Assembly: GCA_902611265.1 (NCBI GenBank)
Contig: CACLYY010000004.1
Coordinates: 19,227 to 83,226 of the forward strand
DNA: 64,000 nt
Source of the DNA: an uncultured Pelagibacteraceae bacterium
GTDB lineage: Bacteria > Pseudomonadota > Alphaproteobacteria > Pelagibacterales > Pelagibacteraceae
Direction of reading: 5' to 3'
Below, piece by piece: positions 35,368-52,018 of the stretch. Under the pieces are notes generated by a model that saw only the letters and a list, made by a program, of their open reading frames with translations, made no database searches and was not told where the DNA came from. A program made the position numbers and the translations under genes. Each line of letters opens with the position of its first letter. Within the stretch, counting starts at the first letter, position 1.

Positions 35368-37663
<2,296 letters not shown>

Positions 37664-37667
37664 AATT

Positions 37668-39203
37668 TTAAGCGCTAAAATCTTTTTTAAGTTGGAGAAT
37701 AATTTCGTTTAAAATTTTCTCGTGCTCATCATCAAGTTTTCCAGATGTAGTAATAGCTTCGATGATTTCAGGTTTTTCAGCTTTACATTTTTCAATTATT
37801 TTATTTTCGAAACTTGAGATATCTTTTTGTTCAATATCATCAAGATGCCCTTTTACACCACAGAAAATAGAAATTACTTGTTCTGCCACAGTCATTGGTG
37901 AATACTGATTTTGTTTTAGAAGCTCAGTTAATTTTGAACCTCTATTAAGTAATTTTTGGGTTGATGCATCAAGGTCTGAACCAAATTGTGCAAATGCTGC
38001 CATCTCTCTGTATTGTGCTAGTTCTAATTTCATTGAACCAGAAACTTTTTTCATCGCTTTAGTTTGCGCTGAAGATCCCACTCTTGAAACTGATAATCCA
38101 ACATTTATTGCAGGTCTAATACCTTGGTTAAAAAGCTCCGTTTCTAAAAATATTTGACCATCGGTAATAGAGATTACATTTGTTGGTATAAATGCTGAAA
38201 CATCCCCCCCTTGAGTTTCAATAATAGGTAGAGCGGTCAGAGATCCACCACCATGTTCATCACTTAACTTGGCTGCTCTTTCAAGCAATCTGCTGTGTAA
38301 ATAAAATACATCACCTGGATATGCCTCTCTTCCAGGCGGTCTTCTCAACAAAAGAGACATTTGTCTGTAAGCTACAGCTTGTTTTGATAAATCATCATAA
38401 ATTATTAGAGCATGCATACCATTATCTCTAAAGTATTCACCCATTGCACATCCAGTATAAGGTGCTAAAAATTGTAATGGTGCAGCATCTGAAGCCGTTG
38501 CAGCAACTATTGTTGTATATTCCATTGCTCCAGCCTCCTCTAATGTTTTTTCTATTTGCCTCACAGTAGATCTTTTTTGACCAACTGCTACGTAAATACA
38601 ATATAATTTTTTCTTTTCATCTCCAGACTCATTAATTTTCTTCTGATTTATAATTGCATCAATAGCAACTGCTGTTTTGCCAGTTTGTCTATCCCCGATA
38701 ATTAGCTCTCTTTGTCCTCTTCCAATTGGTACCAAACTATCAATTGATTTTAGGCCGGTTTGCATTGGTTCGCTAACTGATTTACGTGGAATTATACCTG
38801 GAGCTTTAACTTCAACTCTGCTTCTCTTTACACTTTTATCTAGTGCGCCCTTCCCATCAATTGGATTTCCTAAACCATCAACTACTCTACCAAGCAATTC
38901 CTTGCCAACTGGAGTATCAACAATCGCACCTGTTCTTTTTACAGTATCACCTTCTCTTACTGATTTATCGTCACCAAAAATTACGACACCTACATTTTCA
39001 CTTTCCAAATTTAATGCCATTCCTTTTGAGCCATCAGAAAATTCTACCATTTCACCCGCTTGAACATTATCTAAACCATATATTCTAGCAATACCATCTC
39101 CTACTGATAAAACCTGACCTACTTCAGTTACTTCAGCTTTATCTCCAAATTTCTTAATTTGCTCTTTTAATATCTTTGTTACTTCTGACGGATTTATTTC
39201 CAT
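37668..39203 (-). CDS. atpA: ATP synthase F1 alpha subunit
   Basis: Non-catalytic nucleotide-binding subunit, 511 residues. Walker [17 protein letters not shown] near 170, [33 protein letters not shown], and the C-terminal signature [17 protein letters not shown] are standard. Forms the alpha3beta3 ring. Its ATG at 39203 follows the atpH stop at once. Confidence 0.98.
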   Translation of the reverse strand: MEINPSEVTKILKEQIKKFGDKAEVTEVGQVLSVGDGIARIYGLDNVQAGEMVEFSDGSKGMALNLESENVGVVIFGDDKSVREGDTVKRTGAIVDTPVGKELLGRVVDGLGNPIDGKGALDKSVKRSRVEVKAPGIIPRKSVSEPMQTGLKSIDSLVPIGRGQRELIIGDRQTGKTAVAIDAIINQKKINESGDEKKKLYCIYVAVGQKRSTVRQIEKTLEEAGAMEYTTIVAATASDAAPLQFLAPYTGCAMGEYFRDNGMHALIIYDDLSKQAVAYRQMSLLLRRPPGREAYPGDVFYLHSRLLERAAKLSDEHGGGSLTALPIIETQGGDVSAFIPTNVISITDGQIFLETELFNQGIRPAINVGLSVSRVGSSAQTKAMKKVSGSMKLELAQYREMAAFAQFGSDLDASTQKLLNRGSKLTELLKQNQYSPMTVAEQVISIFCGVKGHLDDIEQKDISSFENKIIEKCKAEKPEIIEAITTSGKLDDEHEKILNEIILQLKKDFSA

Positions 39204-39761
39204 TTATGCCTCTATCATTTTATTTTCAATTTGTTGTAATTTATTTTTAATAGAGGTGTCTACCATAATACTTCCAACTTGTATTATTAATCCTCCAATT
39301 AAACTTTTATCGAACTTATAGTCTAATTTTATTTTTGAACTAAAATTTTTTGACAAATCGTTTTTAATTTTATCGATTTGATCATTTGATAATTCTTTTG
39401 AAGATATTAATTCAGCTTTAACTTCACCTCTTTTTTTTGAACAAGTATTGACAAAGTCCTGAAGAATTAATTGCACAAAAAAAAATCTTCTTTTTGAAAT
39501 CAAAAAACTCAGAAACTTAATAAGTAATTTATTTAAATTATACATCTCCGCAATTTTTGATAAAATATTATTTAAATCCTGAACTGAGTTTGTCGGGTCT
39601 TTTATTAAAGAATTAAAATCTTCGCTTTCCTGAATTAATTTTAAAAAGAGGTTAGAGTGACCTTCTACTTCTTCTAATGAATTCTCTTCATTAGATAATT
39701 CATAAAGTGCTAACGAGTATCTACTCGCGGTTGTCACTGAAAAACTGTTATTTTTACTCAA
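39204..39761 (-). CDS. atpH: ATP synthase F1 delta subunit
   Basis: Peripheral-stalk linker (OSCP) of 185 residues, nearly all helical: TASRYSLALYELSNEE at the N-terminus and the C-terminal DKSLIGGLIIQVGSIMVDTSIKNKLQQI, the family signature. The start appears to be TTG at 39761; no in-frame ATG precedes the conserved TASRYSLALYE, and a GTG at codon 9 would remove only a few unconserved residues. First gene of atpHAGDC. Confidence 0.92.
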   Translation of the reverse strand: MSKNNSFSVTTASRYSLALYELSNEENSLEEVEGHSNLFLKLIQESEDFNSLIKDPTNSVQDLNNILSKIAEMYNLNKLLIKFLSFLISKRRFFFVQLILQDFVNTCSKKRGEVKAELISSKELSNDQIDKIKNDLSKNFSSKIKLDYKFDKSLIGGLIIQVGSIMVDTSIKNKLQQIENKMIEA

Positions 39762-39859
39762 TTTTAACTCTTATTATTACTATGATTTTCTCGTGTAACT
39801 AGCACATGACTCTGTTGTCTTCAAGTATCAGATTGACCAAATATTGTTAAATTTTAAAG

Positions 39860-41815
39860 TTAATTGAAAGATATTGGGTCAACATCAACCGTCAGTTTTA
39901 TTTCTTTTGGTAATTTATAATTATTCAAGATTTGACTTAGTTTTCTTTGTATTTTTCTATTTTTATTTGATCTAATAAGTAATCGATTTCTATATCTCCC
40001 CCTGACTTTATAGATTGGTGCGTTAACGGGTCCAAGAACTCGATCATCTAGATTATTTACCAAATAATTCTTAAGATTATTAGACTCTTGTTCTAATTTT
40101 AATTCTTTAGGAGATGTCAAAATCAAAGATACAAATCTTTGAAAAGGGGGTAAATTATAATTTTCTCTTAATTTAAGTTCATTATCTAAAAATATAAATG
40201 GATCAGGATCTGTAATTTGACTAATTATTTTTTGATTTTTTCCAAAAGTTTGAAAATATACTGTTGCAGGTTTGCCTGCTCTGCCAGCTCTTCCTGAAAG
40301 TTGATGATAGAGTTGTAAATTTTTTTCTGCCACTCTTAAGTCGTGACCATTTAATGTTAAATCAATATCTAACACAACAATACAATTCAATTTAGGAAAA
40401 TGAAAACCTTTTGAAATTAATTGAGTACCTACTAAAATATCAATTTCACCACTAACTATTTGATTTAGTTTTTCTACAGAGGATTTTTTACTCATTGTGT
40501 CACTTGAAAATATTGAAATTTTTTTGTCAGGAAATAATAATTTTACTTCCTCAGCAACTCTTTCAACACCACTTCCGCTAAAAACTAGATCACATTCATT
40601 ACCTTTTTTACAATCTCTATTAAGATCACTTTTAAAACCACAGTAATGACATAAAAGTTTTTTTTTGTTTTTATGAAAGACAAGATTAATCGAACAATGC
40701 GGACAAGAATATACATTTAAACAATTCTTGCATAATGCAAATGGTGCAAAACCTCTTCTATTAATAAAAAATAATATTTGATCTTTTTTAATTAAATGCT
40801 CTTTGACTTTCTCTATAGTTTTATTTGATATCCAAGAATTTTTATTAAGCTTATTTAAATTCAGATCTATTATTTCGTAAGAGGGTAAATTTGCTTCTTT
40901 ATATCTTTTTAATAGCCTAGAACCTGAATACTTACTTTTTTTTACGTTTGAATAAGTTTCGATTGACGGCACAGCAGTAACTAAATTAATTGGAATATTC
41001 TCAAATTTTGCTCTAGAGATAGCCATATCTCTAGCATTGTAAATTACTCCCTCATCTTGTTTAAAAGATTGATCATGTTCTTCATCAACTATTATTAACC
41101 CTATATTCTTAAAAGGTAAAAATAAAGAAGATCTAGCTCCAATTACAACTTTTATTTTTCCAGAAGAAAGACCGCTCCAAATTACTTTTTTTCTTTTTAA
41201 ACTGATGCCAGAATGCCAAACAGATGGATTAAATCCAAAAAATTCTTTGAATTTTTTCTCAAATTCAGCTGTTAATCCAATTTCAGGCAATAGTATTAAG
41301 GCTTGCTTATTTTTTTCTAAAATATCAAATATGTGTTTAAAATATACAATGGTTTTTCCAGAACCAGTCGTGCCCTGTAATAAATGAACCCTAAATTTAT
41401 TATCTTTATTTTTTAATTCATTTAATATTTTATTTTGATCTTTAGATAGTTTAAATTCTTTAGAACTATTTCTTTTTAAAAAAAAATTATATTCTTTATC
41501 ATCAAAATTTTCGATTGCCTCACCACTTAATAAATGTAATTTTAAAGACATACCTTTGGGAACTAAATTGTATTCCGAAAACCAATTTAAAAACTTTATT
41601 GTCTCTTTTTTTAGAGGTTTAATATTTAATTTTTTATCAATTTCTTTTATTTTGAAACTTTTATTACTATTTTTTTCAAAATTATCCCAAACGACTCCTG
41701 TAATCTTAGATTTACCAAACGAGACCTTAACATACTCTCCAACTTTTAAATTTAAATTACTTTTATAAGTAAATGGGTAATCAAAAATATTTGGTAAAAG
41801 AACTGGATATTTCAT
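39860..41815 (-). CDS. priA: Primosomal replication helicase PriA
   Basis: Replication-restart helicase of 651 residues, shorter than E. coli PriA (732). An N-terminal 3'-DNA-binding domain (about 1-100) precedes the SF2 helicase core: Walker A LQGTTGSGKTIVYF, Walker B IIVDEEHDQSFKQDE, FINRRGFAPFALC. Paired-Cys zinc motifs follow (CKNCLNVYSCPHC, then CHYCG), and GSGVERVAEEV and QLSGRAGRAGKP carry motif VI. It reloads DnaB at stalled forks. It is followed by the F1 operon, an arrangement conserved in alphaproteobacteria; the 98 bp gap probably holds the atp promoter, though I see no strong match. Confidence 0.95.
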   Translation of the reverse strand: MKYPVLLPNIFDYPFTYKSNLNLKVGEYVKVSFGKSKITGVVWDNFEKNSNKSFKIKEIDKKLNIKPLKKETIKFLNWFSEYNLVPKGMSLKLHLLSGEAIENFDDKEYNFFLKRNSSKEFKLSKDQNKILNELKNKDNKFRVHLLQGTTGSGKTIVYFKHIFDILEKNKQALILLPEIGLTAEFEKKFKEFFGFNPSVWHSGISLKRKKVIWSGLSSGKIKVVIGARSSLFLPFKNIGLIIVDEEHDQSFKQDEGVIYNARDMAISRAKFENIPINLVTAVPSIETYSNVKKSKYSGSRLLKRYKEANLPSYEIIDLNLNKLNKNSWISNKTIEKVKEHLIKKDQILFFINRRGFAPFALCKNCLNVYSCPHCSINLVFHKNKKKLLCHYCGFKSDLNRDCKKGNECDLVFSGSGVERVAEEVKLLFPDKKISIFSSDTMSKKSSVEKLNQIVSGEIDILVGTQLISKGFHFPKLNCIVVLDIDLTLNGHDLRVAEKNLQLYHQLSGRAGRAGKPATVYFQTFGKNQKIISQITDPDPFIFLDNELKLRENYNLPPFQRFVSLILTSPKELKLEQESNNLKNYLVNNLDDRVLGPVNAPIYKVRGRYRNRLLIRSNKNRKIQRKLSQILNNYKLPKEIKLTVDVDPISFN

Positions 41816-41835
41816 AAATAAAGTTATGAAATATA

Positions 41836-43230
41836 TTAAGAGTGAATCTGCCTTTTATCTACAGATAATGCCGCCTCTTTAATTGCTTCTGAAAAAGTTG
41901 GATGCGCATGACAAGTTCTTGCAATATCCTCAGAACTAGCGCCAAATTCCATAGCTACAGACATCTCAGCGATCATTTCTCCTGCATGTGGACCAATAAT
42001 ATGCACTCCTAAAACCCGATCTGTCGAGCTATCGGCTAATATTTTAACGAATCCCTCAGGCTCATTTATCGCTTTTGCTCTTGAATTTGCCATGAATGGA
42101 AATTTTCCAATTTTATAGCTAATATTTTTTTCTTTAAGTTGTTCTTCATTTTCACCTACATAAGCAACTTCTGGAGATGTGTATATCACCCCTGGTATCA
42201 AATTATAATTTACATGTCCAGATTGACCTGCAATCAATTCTGCAACAGCAATTCCCTCTTCCTCTGCTTTGTGAGCAAGCATAGGACCATCTATTACATC
42301 ACCTATTGCATAAATATTTTTTATATTTGTCTCAAAATTTTTATCTACTTTAATTCTCCCTTTTTTATCAAGGATCACACCAATTTTATCTAGGTTTAAA
42401 TTGTCAGTATATGGTTTTCGACCAACAGAAATAAGAACTACATCTGCCTCAAGTTTGCTTTTTTTTCCATTATTAGAAATATCAACTATAACTCCTTCAC
42501 TACTTTTAGAAATTTTTTCAACTTTAGTATTTAAATCAAATTTAATATTCTGTTTTTTTAAAATTTTCATAAACTCGCTAGAAATTTCTTTATCTAAACC
42601 AGGGGTTATATGGTCAAGATACTCTACAACTTGTACTTCGGTTCCTAGTCTTGACCAAACTGATCCCATTTCTAATCCAATATATCCTCCACCTACTACA
42701 ATCATTTTTTTTGGAAGCTTAGAAATAGATAATGCCCCTGTTGAGGATAATATTTGCTTTTCATCGAACTCTATTCCAGGGAGAGGTAAAGGAGCTGAGC
42801 CAGTACTAATGATTATTTTACTAGATTTTATCTTTGTCTCTTGATCATTATTTTTTACTGAAATCTCGTCTTTAGCTATTAAAGTTCCGGTCCCCTTAAT
42901 GTACGTGACCTTATTTTTTTTAAATAGAAATTCTACACCTTTCGTCAATGTTGATACTGACTTTTCTTTATTTTCCATCATTTTTTTTAAATTTAGTTTC
43001 ACCTCACCTGTCTCAATACCAATGTCTGCAAAATTTTTGGCTTTGTGAAAATTCTCAGAAAGATTTAATAAACTTTTTGATGGTATACATCCAATATTTA
43101 AACAAGTTCCTCCTAAGGAGCCTCTTGACTCAATGCACGCAGTATTTAATCCTAATTGTGCCAATCTTATAGCGCAAACATATCCCGCAGGACCACCACC
43201 AATTACTGTAACATCAAATTTATCATTCAT
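41836..43230 (-). CDS. lpdA: Dihydrolipoamide dehydrogenase (E3)
   Basis: Flavoprotein disulfide reductase, 464 residues, that reoxidises dihydrolipoamide with NAD. FAD-binding GGGPAGYVCAIRLAQLG (11-27), redox disulfide C43/C48 in GGTCLNIGCIPSK, NAD-binding VGGGYIGLEMGSVWSRLG, and the C-terminal catalytic HAHPTFSEAIKEAA are present. It overlaps sucB by 1 bp and so serves the 2-oxoglutarate dehydrogenase complex; it may also serve pyruvate dehydrogenase. Confidence 0.96.
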   Translation of the reverse strand: MNDKFDVTVIGGGPAGYVCAIRLAQLGLNTACIESRGSLGGTCLNIGCIPSKSLLNLSENFHKAKNFADIGIETGEVKLNLKKMMENKEKSVSTLTKGVEFLFKKNKVTYIKGTGTLIAKDEISVKNNDQETKIKSSKIIISTGSAPLPLPGIEFDEKQILSSTGALSISKLPKKMIVVGGGYIGLEMGSVWSRLGTEVQVVEYLDHITPGLDKEISSEFMKILKKQNIKFDLNTKVEKISKSSEGVIVDISNNGKKSKLEADVVLISVGRKPYTDNLNLDKIGVILDKKGRIKVDKNFETNIKNIYAIGDVIDGPMLAHKAEEEGIAVAELIAGQSGHVNYNLIPGVIYTSPEVAYVGENEEQLKEKNISYKIGKFPFMANSRAKAINEPEGFVKILADSSTDRVLGVHIIGPHAGEMIAEMSVAMEFGASSEDIARTCHAHPTFSEAIKEAALSVDKRQIHS

Positions 43231-44570
43231 TATATATTTAAAAATAATCTCCTTGGATCTTGAAGATTCTCCTTAACAGTTTTTAGAAAAGTGACAGATT
43301 CTTTTCCATCTATTATTCTGTGATCATAAGATAATGCTAAATACATTATAGGTTTAATTTTAATTTCACCATCAACGTTAACTGGTCTCTCTACAATATT
43401 GTGCATTCCCAATACTCCTGATTGAGGAGGATTCAAAATGGGAGTTGATAACATAGAGCCGTAAACTCCTCCGTTACTAATTGTAAATGTTCCTCCCTGA
43501 AGATCATCAATTGATAAATTTCCACTATTGGCTTTTTCAGATAGTCTTTTAATTTCTTTTTCTATATCAGCAAATGACATTTCATCTGCATTTCTCAAAA
43601 CTGGCACAACTAGACCTTTATCGGTACCAACTGCAAAACTTATGTTATAATAATTCTTATAAATAATATCTTCACCCTCAATTTCTGCATTTATTGTTGG
43701 AAACAATTTTAGCCCAACAACACATGCTTTTACAAAGAAAGACATTAGTCCCAGCTTTATGCCATATCTATTTTTGAAATCCTCTTGGTTGTCTTTTCTC
43801 ATCGAAATTATCCCAGACATATCAACTTCATTAAAAGTTGTTAACATTGCAGCATTTTCTTGGGCTTGTTTAAGTCTTTTAGCTATGGTTTGTCTTAACC
43901 TGGTCATTTTAATTCTCTCTTCCTCACCATATTGAATTTTTCTTTGATTAGGTTGTGGGTTGGTGCCCATTAAAGTTAAAAGGTCACTTTTTAATATTCT
44001 ACCATCTCTCCCTGTTCCTTTAACCTTTTCTACATCAATATTATTTTCACTTACAATTTTTCTTACAGCAGGCGAAAGAACAATAGGATTAGTTTTTATG
44101 GGTTTGGTTGTTTGAACCTCATCGGTTAATATAAGAGGGTCTTCTTTGATCTCATCTAAAAGTTCCATAGGTTCTTCTTTGCTTGTTAGAGAAGTTTCGT
44201 TTGATTTTGGATTAGGTTTTTTTTCCACATCTAGATTTATGACATTAGTCTCTATCTCTTTTTTACTATCTTCAGTGATGGCTTCTATCTTCATTTCTTG
44301 TTTCGAAGACACTTTTTTCTCTATATTTGATTTTTCATTAGAAACTGAACCTAGCACTGCACCAACCTCAACAGTATCTCCTTCTTGTGAATTCATTTCT
44401 GATAATATGCCACTTATTGGAGAGGGGACCTCTAAATTTACTTTATCAGTCTCAAGTTCAACAATAGCTTCATCCACTTCAACTGAGTCGCCGGCTTTTT
44501 TAAGCCACTTTGAAACGGTTGCCTCTGTTATACTCTCTCCTAATTCTGGAACTAATATTTTTTCACTCAT
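43230..44570 (-). CDS. sucB: 2-oxoglutarate dehydrogenase E2 (dihydrolipoyl succinyltransferase)
   Basis: The 446 residues show an N-terminal lipoyl domain (lipoylated K43 in [11 protein letters not shown]), a long Glu/Lys/Thr-rich linker, a peripheral-subunit-binding domain near 165-200 ([30 protein letters not shown]) and a C-terminal acyltransferase core ending [18 protein letters not shown] with catalytic His and Asp. Transfers succinyl to CoA. Start overlaps the sucA stop by 1 bp. Confidence 0.96.
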   Translation of the reverse strand: MSEKILVPELGESITEATVSKWLKKAGDSVEVDEAIVELETDKVNLEVPSPISGILSEMNSQEGDTVEVGAVLGSVSNEKSNIEKKVSSKQEMKIEAITEDSKKEIETNVINLDVEKKPNPKSNETSLTSKEEPMELLDEIKEDPLILTDEVQTTKPIKTNPIVLSPAVRKIVSENNIDVEKVKGTGRDGRILKSDLLTLMGTNPQPNQRKIQYGEEERIKMTRLRQTIAKRLKQAQENAAMLTTFNEVDMSGIISMRKDNQEDFKNRYGIKLGLMSFFVKACVVGLKLFPTINAEIEGEDIIYKNYYNISFAVGTDKGLVVPVLRNADEMSFADIEKEIKRLSEKANSGNLSIDDLQGGTFTISNGGVYGSMLSTPILNPPQSGVLGMHNIVERPVNVDGEIKIKPIMYLALSYDHRIIDGKESVTFLKTVKENLQDPRRLFLNI

Positions 44571-47464
44571 TATTCAAAAACTTTTTTTATAATTTCTTCT
44601 TGTTCTACCAAATGCCTTTTTGCGTAGCCAGTTGCAGGTGATGCATCAGGATTTCTTCCAATATAAGAAATATTATTATTTTTAGCTTTAATAGTTTCTA
44701 ATGTCCATTGAATATAATCCCTCACTGAAAACCATGCTCCCATATTTTTTGGTTCCTCTTGACACCAATAGAATTTAGCCTTATTTGCATATGGCTTTAG
44801 TTCTTTGACTAAGCTTTTTACAGGAAAAGGATATAACTGTTCAATCCTAAATAAAATTACATCATCTCTTTTAATTTTTTCTCTTGCAGCTAATAAATCA
44901 AAATAAACTTTTCCAGAACAAAGAATAACTTTTTCAATTTCGTCAGGATTTTTTAATTTTATAAAATTTTCGTTATCATTATTTAATGCATGATCCCATA
45001 AAATACGATGAAATGATGTTTGCTTATTAAAATCCTTAATATCTGAAACACAATATTTATTTCTTAAAAGTGACTTTGGTGTCATTAAAACTAAAGGTTT
45101 TCTGAAGTCACGATGAATTTGCCTTCTAAGAGCATGGAAATAATTCGCTGGTGTAGTACAGTTCATCACTTGAAGATTATCATTAGCACATAACTGCAAA
45201 AATCTCTCTAATCTTGCAGATGAATGCTCAGGTCCTTGGCCTTCATATCCATGAGGCAATAACATTACTAATCCAGAAGCTCTCTGCCATTTTCTTTCAC
45301 CCGAAGATATAAATTGATCTATAATGACTTGTGCTCCATTCGCAAAATCACCAAATTGTGCTTCCCAAATTGTTAGTGTATTTGGCTCAACTAAACTGTA
45401 TCCATATTCAAAACCAAGAACTGCTAACTCTGAAAGAAAACTGTCAACAATCTCAAATTTTTTTTGTGTTTTTGAGATACTATTCAATGGTATATATCTA
45501 GAATTATCGTGTTGATTGCGTAAAACTGAGTGCCTTTGGCTAAAAGTTCCTCTTCCAGAGTCTTGGCCTACAAATCTTACCGGAAAACCTTCATCTAACA
45601 ATGATCCAAAAGCAAGTGATTCTGCTGATGACCAATCAATATTAGAACCTTGATCGATTGTTTTTTTCCTGTTTTGAAATATTTTAGTAATCGTCTTATG
45701 AACATTAATCTCATCAGGAATTATATTTATTTTATCTGAGATATTTCTTAAGAAATCTGGATCTGCACCTGTAATCCCCTTTTTATCTTTTCCTTTTTTA
45801 GGCTTATAACTCGACCAAGCTCCTTCAAACCATTCTATTTTTGGTTTGTAATCTTTTGCAGTTTTAAATTGATCATCTAATAAAGTTTTAAATTTTTTAA
45901 TTTGATTATTTAAATCATTTTGTGAAAGTAAATCCTCATCTATAAGTTTTGATCCATAAATTTTTGCTGCAGAGGGATGTGATCTTATTTTTTTGTACAT
46001 AAGAGGTTGAGTGAAAGAAGGCTCATCTCCCTCATTGTGTCCAAATCTTCTATAACAAACTAAATCTAAAACCACATCTCGATTGAATTTAAGCCTGAAT
46101 TCTGTTGCAATTCTTGATCCATAAACTACAGCCTCTGGATCATCTCCATTAACGTGTATTATTGGAGCCTCAACCATCTTAGCAATATCTGATGGGTGAG
46201 GTGAAGATCTTGCAAATCTTGGGCTAGTTGTAAATCCAATTTGATTATTTACAATTATGTGAATTGTTCCACCTGTATTATGACCTGGCAAACCAGACAT
46301 TGCAAAACATTCAGCAACCACACCTTGTCCGGCGAATGCAGCATCTCCATGAATTAAAATTGGAATAACCTTATTTCTTTTTGTATCTTTGTGAAAAAAT
46401 TGCTTTGCTCTGGTTTGACCTAGGACTACTGGATTGACTGCTTCTAAATGTGAGGGATTATCAGTGAGACTTACATGAACAACATTTCCATCAAATTCTC
46501 TATCAGAAGATGCACCCAAATGATATTTTACATCGCCAGCGCTATCTTCTTCTGTATTATTAATTTCACCAGCAAACTCATTAAATATTCTTTTGTATGA
46601 TTTTTGTAAAACGTTAGCTAAAACATTTAGTCTTCCCCTGTGGGACATACCAATTTTTACTTCTTTAATATTTGACTGACCACCAATTTTAATTATTTGC
46701 TCTAACGCGGGTATCAAACTTTCACCACCATCAAGACCAAATCTTTTTGATCCCACATATTTTGTATGCAAGAATTTTTCAAAACCTTCAGCTTGTATTA
46801 ATTTGTTTAAGATTGCATTTTTTCCATTTACTGTAAATTTTAATGCATTTTCATCTTTTTCAACCCTATCACGAAACCATTTTCTTTCTGTTGGATTTGA
46901 AATATGCATATATTCGTAACCAATGTTTCCACAATAAATTTTTCTTAATATAGAAAGAATTTCTTTTATATTAGAATATTCTTTATTTAAGACACCATCT
47001 AAGTAAATTTTTTTAATATAGTCATCTTTTTTAAATCCATAATTTTCAGGATGTAGTTCGTCAAGATACTCACTTTCTCTCATTTCTAGTGGATCAACTT
47101 TTGATAATAAATGACCTCGCTGTCTATAAGCTCTAATCAAAGAGACTGCTTTTATAGAATTACTGTTACTTGCAGCTATATCGTTTTGATCTGTTTCTTT
47201 ATTTTGACTTTCTAGAGTCTCAATTTCATTTTCAAGTATTTTACTCTCATCAATTTTATTTTTTCTTGGGTTCCAAGATGGTCCATTAACCTCTTTAACG
47301 ATTGAATTAATATCATCGCCAATATCTATAAAATATTTTTTCCAACTCTCTGGTAAATTTGGATCATTATTTACATACTTCACATACATCTGCTCTATAA
47401 ATGCACTATTTGATTTATTAAGAAATGAAGTTTTTTTGTATTCTAAATTTTTAGATGATGACAT
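44570..47464 (-). CDS. sucA: 2-oxoglutarate dehydrogenase E1
   Basis: Thiamine-diphosphate enzyme of 964 residues that decarboxylates 2-oxoglutarate. Key segments: N-terminal [20 protein letters not shown] (E2-binding end), [32 protein letters not shown] and [16 protein letters not shown] (ThDP-Mg site), [20 protein letters not shown], and C-terminal [18 protein letters not shown]. The length is slightly above E. coli SucA (933). A near-perfect -10 box lies just before the ATG. Confidence 0.97.
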   Translation of the reverse strand: MSSSKNLEYKKTSFLNKSNSAFIEQMYVKYVNNDPNLPESWKKYFIDIGDDINSIVKEVNGPSWNPRKNKIDESKILENEIETLESQNKETDQNDIAASNSNSIKAVSLIRAYRQRGHLLSKVDPLEMRESEYLDELHPENYGFKKDDYIKKIYLDGVLNKEYSNIKEILSILRKIYCGNIGYEYMHISNPTERKWFRDRVEKDENALKFTVNGKNAILNKLIQAEGFEKFLHTKYVGSKRFGLDGGESLIPALEQIIKIGGQSNIKEVKIGMSHRGRLNVLANVLQKSYKRIFNEFAGEINNTEEDSAGDVKYHLGASSDREFDGNVVHVSLTDNPSHLEAVNPVVLGQTRAKQFFHKDTKRNKVIPILIHGDAAFAGQGVVAECFAMSGLPGHNTGGTIHIIVNNQIGFTTSPRFARSSPHPSDIAKMVEAPIIHVNGDDPEAVVYGSRIATEFRLKFNRDVVLDLVCYRRFGHNEGDEPSFTQPLMYKKIRSHPSAAKIYGSKLIDEDLLSQNDLNNQIKKFKTLLDDQFKTAKDYKPKIEWFEGAWSSYKPKKGKDKKGITGADPDFLRNISDKINIIPDEINVHKTITKIFQNRKKTIDQGSNIDWSSAESLAFGSLLDEGFPVRFVGQDSGRGTFSQRHSVLRNQHDNSRYIPLNSISKTQKKFEIVDSFLSELAVLGFEYGYSLVEPNTLTIWEAQFGDFANGAQVIIDQFISSGERKWQRASGLVMLLPHGYEGQGPEHSSARLERFLQLCANDNLQVMNCTTPANYFHALRRQIHRDFRKPLVLMTPKSLLRNKYCVSDIKDFNKQTSFHRILWDHALNNDNENFIKLKNPDEIEKVILCSGKVYFDLLAAREKIKRDDVILFRIEQLYPFPVKSLVKELKPYANKAKFYWCQEEPKNMGAWFSVRDYIQWTLETIKAKNNNISYIGRNPDASPATGYAKRHLVEQEEIIKKVFE

Positions 47465-47475
47465 TTTTAATAATA

Positions 47476-47501
47476 ATTATACACGAATAAGGTGTTATCA
47501 A
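47476..47501 (-). promoter_or_regulatory. Possible internal promoter for sucA
   Basis: In the 33 bp between sucD and sucA, minus strand: TTGATA (47501 to 47496), 14 bp, TATAAT (47481 to 47476, perfect). The spacer is short and the predicted leader is only a few bases, so the call is weak. Confidence 0.3.
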
Positions 47502-48373
47502 TTAGACAATTTATTCAATAGAGTTATTCCAATTTCAGATGGTGATTTTGCCATTGTAATACCAGATTTTTCCATAATTTTAATTTTTTCATCAGCGTTA
47601 CCTTTTCCCCCTGATATTATTGCACCAGCATGACCCATTCGTCTACCAGGTGGTGCTGTAATTCCAGCTACAAATCCAACCATTGGTTTTTTTATCTTAT
47701 GATTTTTTATAAATTCAGCAGCCTCTTCTTCAGCAGTACCCCCGATCTCACCAATCATGACTATAGACTCAGTTTTTTCATCATTTAAAAACAGATCAAG
47801 ACAATCAATAAAATTTGTACCATTTATTGGATCTCCACCTATTCCTATACATGTAGATTGGCCAAGGCCATTTTCTGAGGTTTGGGCCACAGCCTCGTAA
47901 GTTAGTGTTCCTGACCTAGAAACAATTCCTACTGTTCCTTTTTTATGAATATTTCCAGGCATTATTCCAATTTTACATTCATCAGGAGTTATTATACCTG
48001 GACAGTTGGGACCAATAAGTCTCGATTTAGAGTTCGAAAGTCTTCTTTTTACTTTAAGCATGTCTAAAACTGGAATTCCTTCACTTATACATACAATCAA
48101 TTCTATAGATGAATCAATTGCCTCTAGAATTGCTGAAGCTGCAAACTTTGCGGGAACATAAATCATTGTTGCATTTGCACCTGTATGATCTTTAGCTTCT
48201 TTAACGGTATTAAATACTGGTCTTTCCAAATGAATTTGACCTCCTTTTTTAGGAGTAACTCCACCAACCAAGTTAGTTCCATACCTAATAGATTGTTCAG
48301 AATGAAAAGTTCCATGGGCGCCAGTGAAACCTTGACAAATAACTTTGGTATCCTTGTTAATTAAAACTGACAT
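47498..48373 (-). CDS. sucD: Succinyl-CoA synthetase alpha subunit
   Basis: The 291-residue subunit carries the phosphohistidine in [12 protein letters not shown] near the C-terminus and binds CoA through the N-terminal Rossmann domain ([28 protein letters not shown]). [20 protein letters not shown] is the family signature. With SucC it converts succinyl-CoA to succinate with nucleotide triphosphate formation. Start shares a base with the sucC stop. Confidence 0.97.
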   Translation of the reverse strand: MSVLINKDTKVICQGFTGAHGTFHSEQSIRYGTNLVGGVTPKKGGQIHLERPVFNTVKEAKDHTGANATMIYVPAKFAASAILEAIDSSIELIVCISEGIPVLDMLKVKRRLSNSKSRLIGPNCPGIITPDECKIGIMPGNIHKKGTVGIVSRSGTLTYEAVAQTSENGLGQSTCIGIGGDPINGTNFIDCLDLFLNDEKTESIVMIGEIGGTAEEEAAEFIKNHKIKKPMVGFVAGITAPPGRRMGHAGAIISGGKGNADEKIKIMEKSGITMAKSPSEIGITLLNKLSN

Positions 48374-49533
48374 TATTTTATTGCCTCAACAATTTTTTTT
48401 GCCGCATCGGATAAATCATTTGCAGAAATAATCTCTAACCCTGAATTATCTAAAATTTCTTTTCCCTCTTTGAAATTTGTGCCTGCTAGTCTCACTACTA
48501 AAGGAACTTTAATTTTAATTTCTTTTGCTGCATCTACAACACCTTGTGCGAGCACGTCACATCTCATTATTCCTCCAAAAATATTTATTAGTATTCCTTT
48601 AACATTTTTGTCAGATAAGATAATTTTAAATGCTGCCGAAACTTTTTCTTTAGAAGCGCCGCCACCTACATCTAAAAAATTTGCAGGCTCTTCTCCATAT
48701 AATTTAATAATATCCATGGTAGCCATTGCTAATCCAGCACCATTTACCATACATCCTATATTTCCGTCCAATTTAATGTATGCAAGATCATGTTTGCTTG
48801 CTTCAATTTCAGTTTCTTCTTCTTCATTAAAATCTCTTAGTTTCTGAATTTCTGGATGTTTAAATAATGCATTTTCGTCAAAAGTCATCTTTGCATCCAA
48901 ACATACAATTTTGTTTTTTTTGGTTAAAATGAGAGGATTTATCTCTACTAAATTTGCATCTGTATCAATGAACATTTTGTAAATTGATTTTATTAAATTG
49001 ATTGCTTGTTTACTTGCATCGTTGTCTAAATCAAAAATTTTAATAATTTTGTTACAGTCTTCCTCTGAAATACTTTCATTAAAATCTACTTTAGTAGTAA
49101 TTATTTTATCTGGTGATTTTTCAGCAACTTCCTCAATATTCATTCCACCCTGATCGCTGGAAATAAATGCAATTTTCGCAGAAGCTCTATCAACAAGACA
49201 AGACAGATAGAATTCTTTTTCTATTTCTGATGCAGTTTCAACATACAATCTTTTCACCTCTCTTCCTGAGGGTCCAGTTTGATGGGTAACCAATTTTTTA
49301 CCAAACAATTTTTTCGCTTCCTCTTCCAAAAGAGCAATATTATCAACAATTTTTACTCCTCCAGCCTTTCCTCTACCTCCTGCATGAATTTGAGCTTTTA
49401 ATACATACTTATCTGCTTTGAGATTTTTTACTTTTTCAATTAATTCATTTACATTAAGAGCATAAACGCCTTCGGGTACAACCGCGCCATACTTTTTAAG
49501 TATTTCTTTTGCCTGGTGCTCGTGGATATTCAT
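48373..49533 (-). CDS. sucC: Succinyl-CoA synthetase beta subunit
   Basis: ATP-grasp subunit of 386 residues: [47 protein letters not shown]-type [12 protein letters not shown] and the C-terminal [14 protein letters not shown] motif. It binds the nucleotide and succinate. Starts directly after the mdh stop (no gap); nucleotide preference (ATP or GTP) cannot be read with confidence. Confidence 0.97.
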   Translation of the reverse strand: MNIHEHQAKEILKKYGAVVPEGVYALNVNELIEKVKNLKADKYVLKAQIHAGGRGKAGGVKIVDNIALLEEEAKKLFGKKLVTHQTGPSGREVKRLYVETASEIEKEFYLSCLVDRASAKIAFISSDQGGMNIEEVAEKSPDKIITTKVDFNESISEEDCNKIIKIFDLDNDASKQAINLIKSIYKMFIDTDANLVEINPLILTKKNKIVCLDAKMTFDENALFKHPEIQKLRDFNEEEETEIEASKHDLAYIKLDGNIGCMVNGAGLAMATMDIIKLYGEEPANFLDVGGGASKEKVSAAFKIILSDKNVKGILINIFGGIMRCDVLAQGVVDAAKEIKIKVPLVVRLAGTNFKEGKEILDNSGLEIISANDLSDAAKKIVEAIK

Positions 49534-51994
<2,461 letters not shown>

Positions 51995-52018
51995 GATTGA
52001 AATTATTTAATTAAGTAA

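Noticed and set aside
39762-39859. Riboswitch or small RNA before the atp operon
   Set aside because: 98 bp gap has only weak partial inverted repeats (for example GTG/CAC) and no good promoter match; probably holds the atp promoter but I cannot place it.
42401-42844. 147-codon frame opposite lpdA
   Set aside because: Shadow of a strongly conserved gene; Ser/Thr/Pro/Ile-rich with no recognisable domain.
44146-44592. 148-codon frame opposite sucB
   Set aside because: Complements the low-complexity linker and lipoyl domain of sucB; no independent support.
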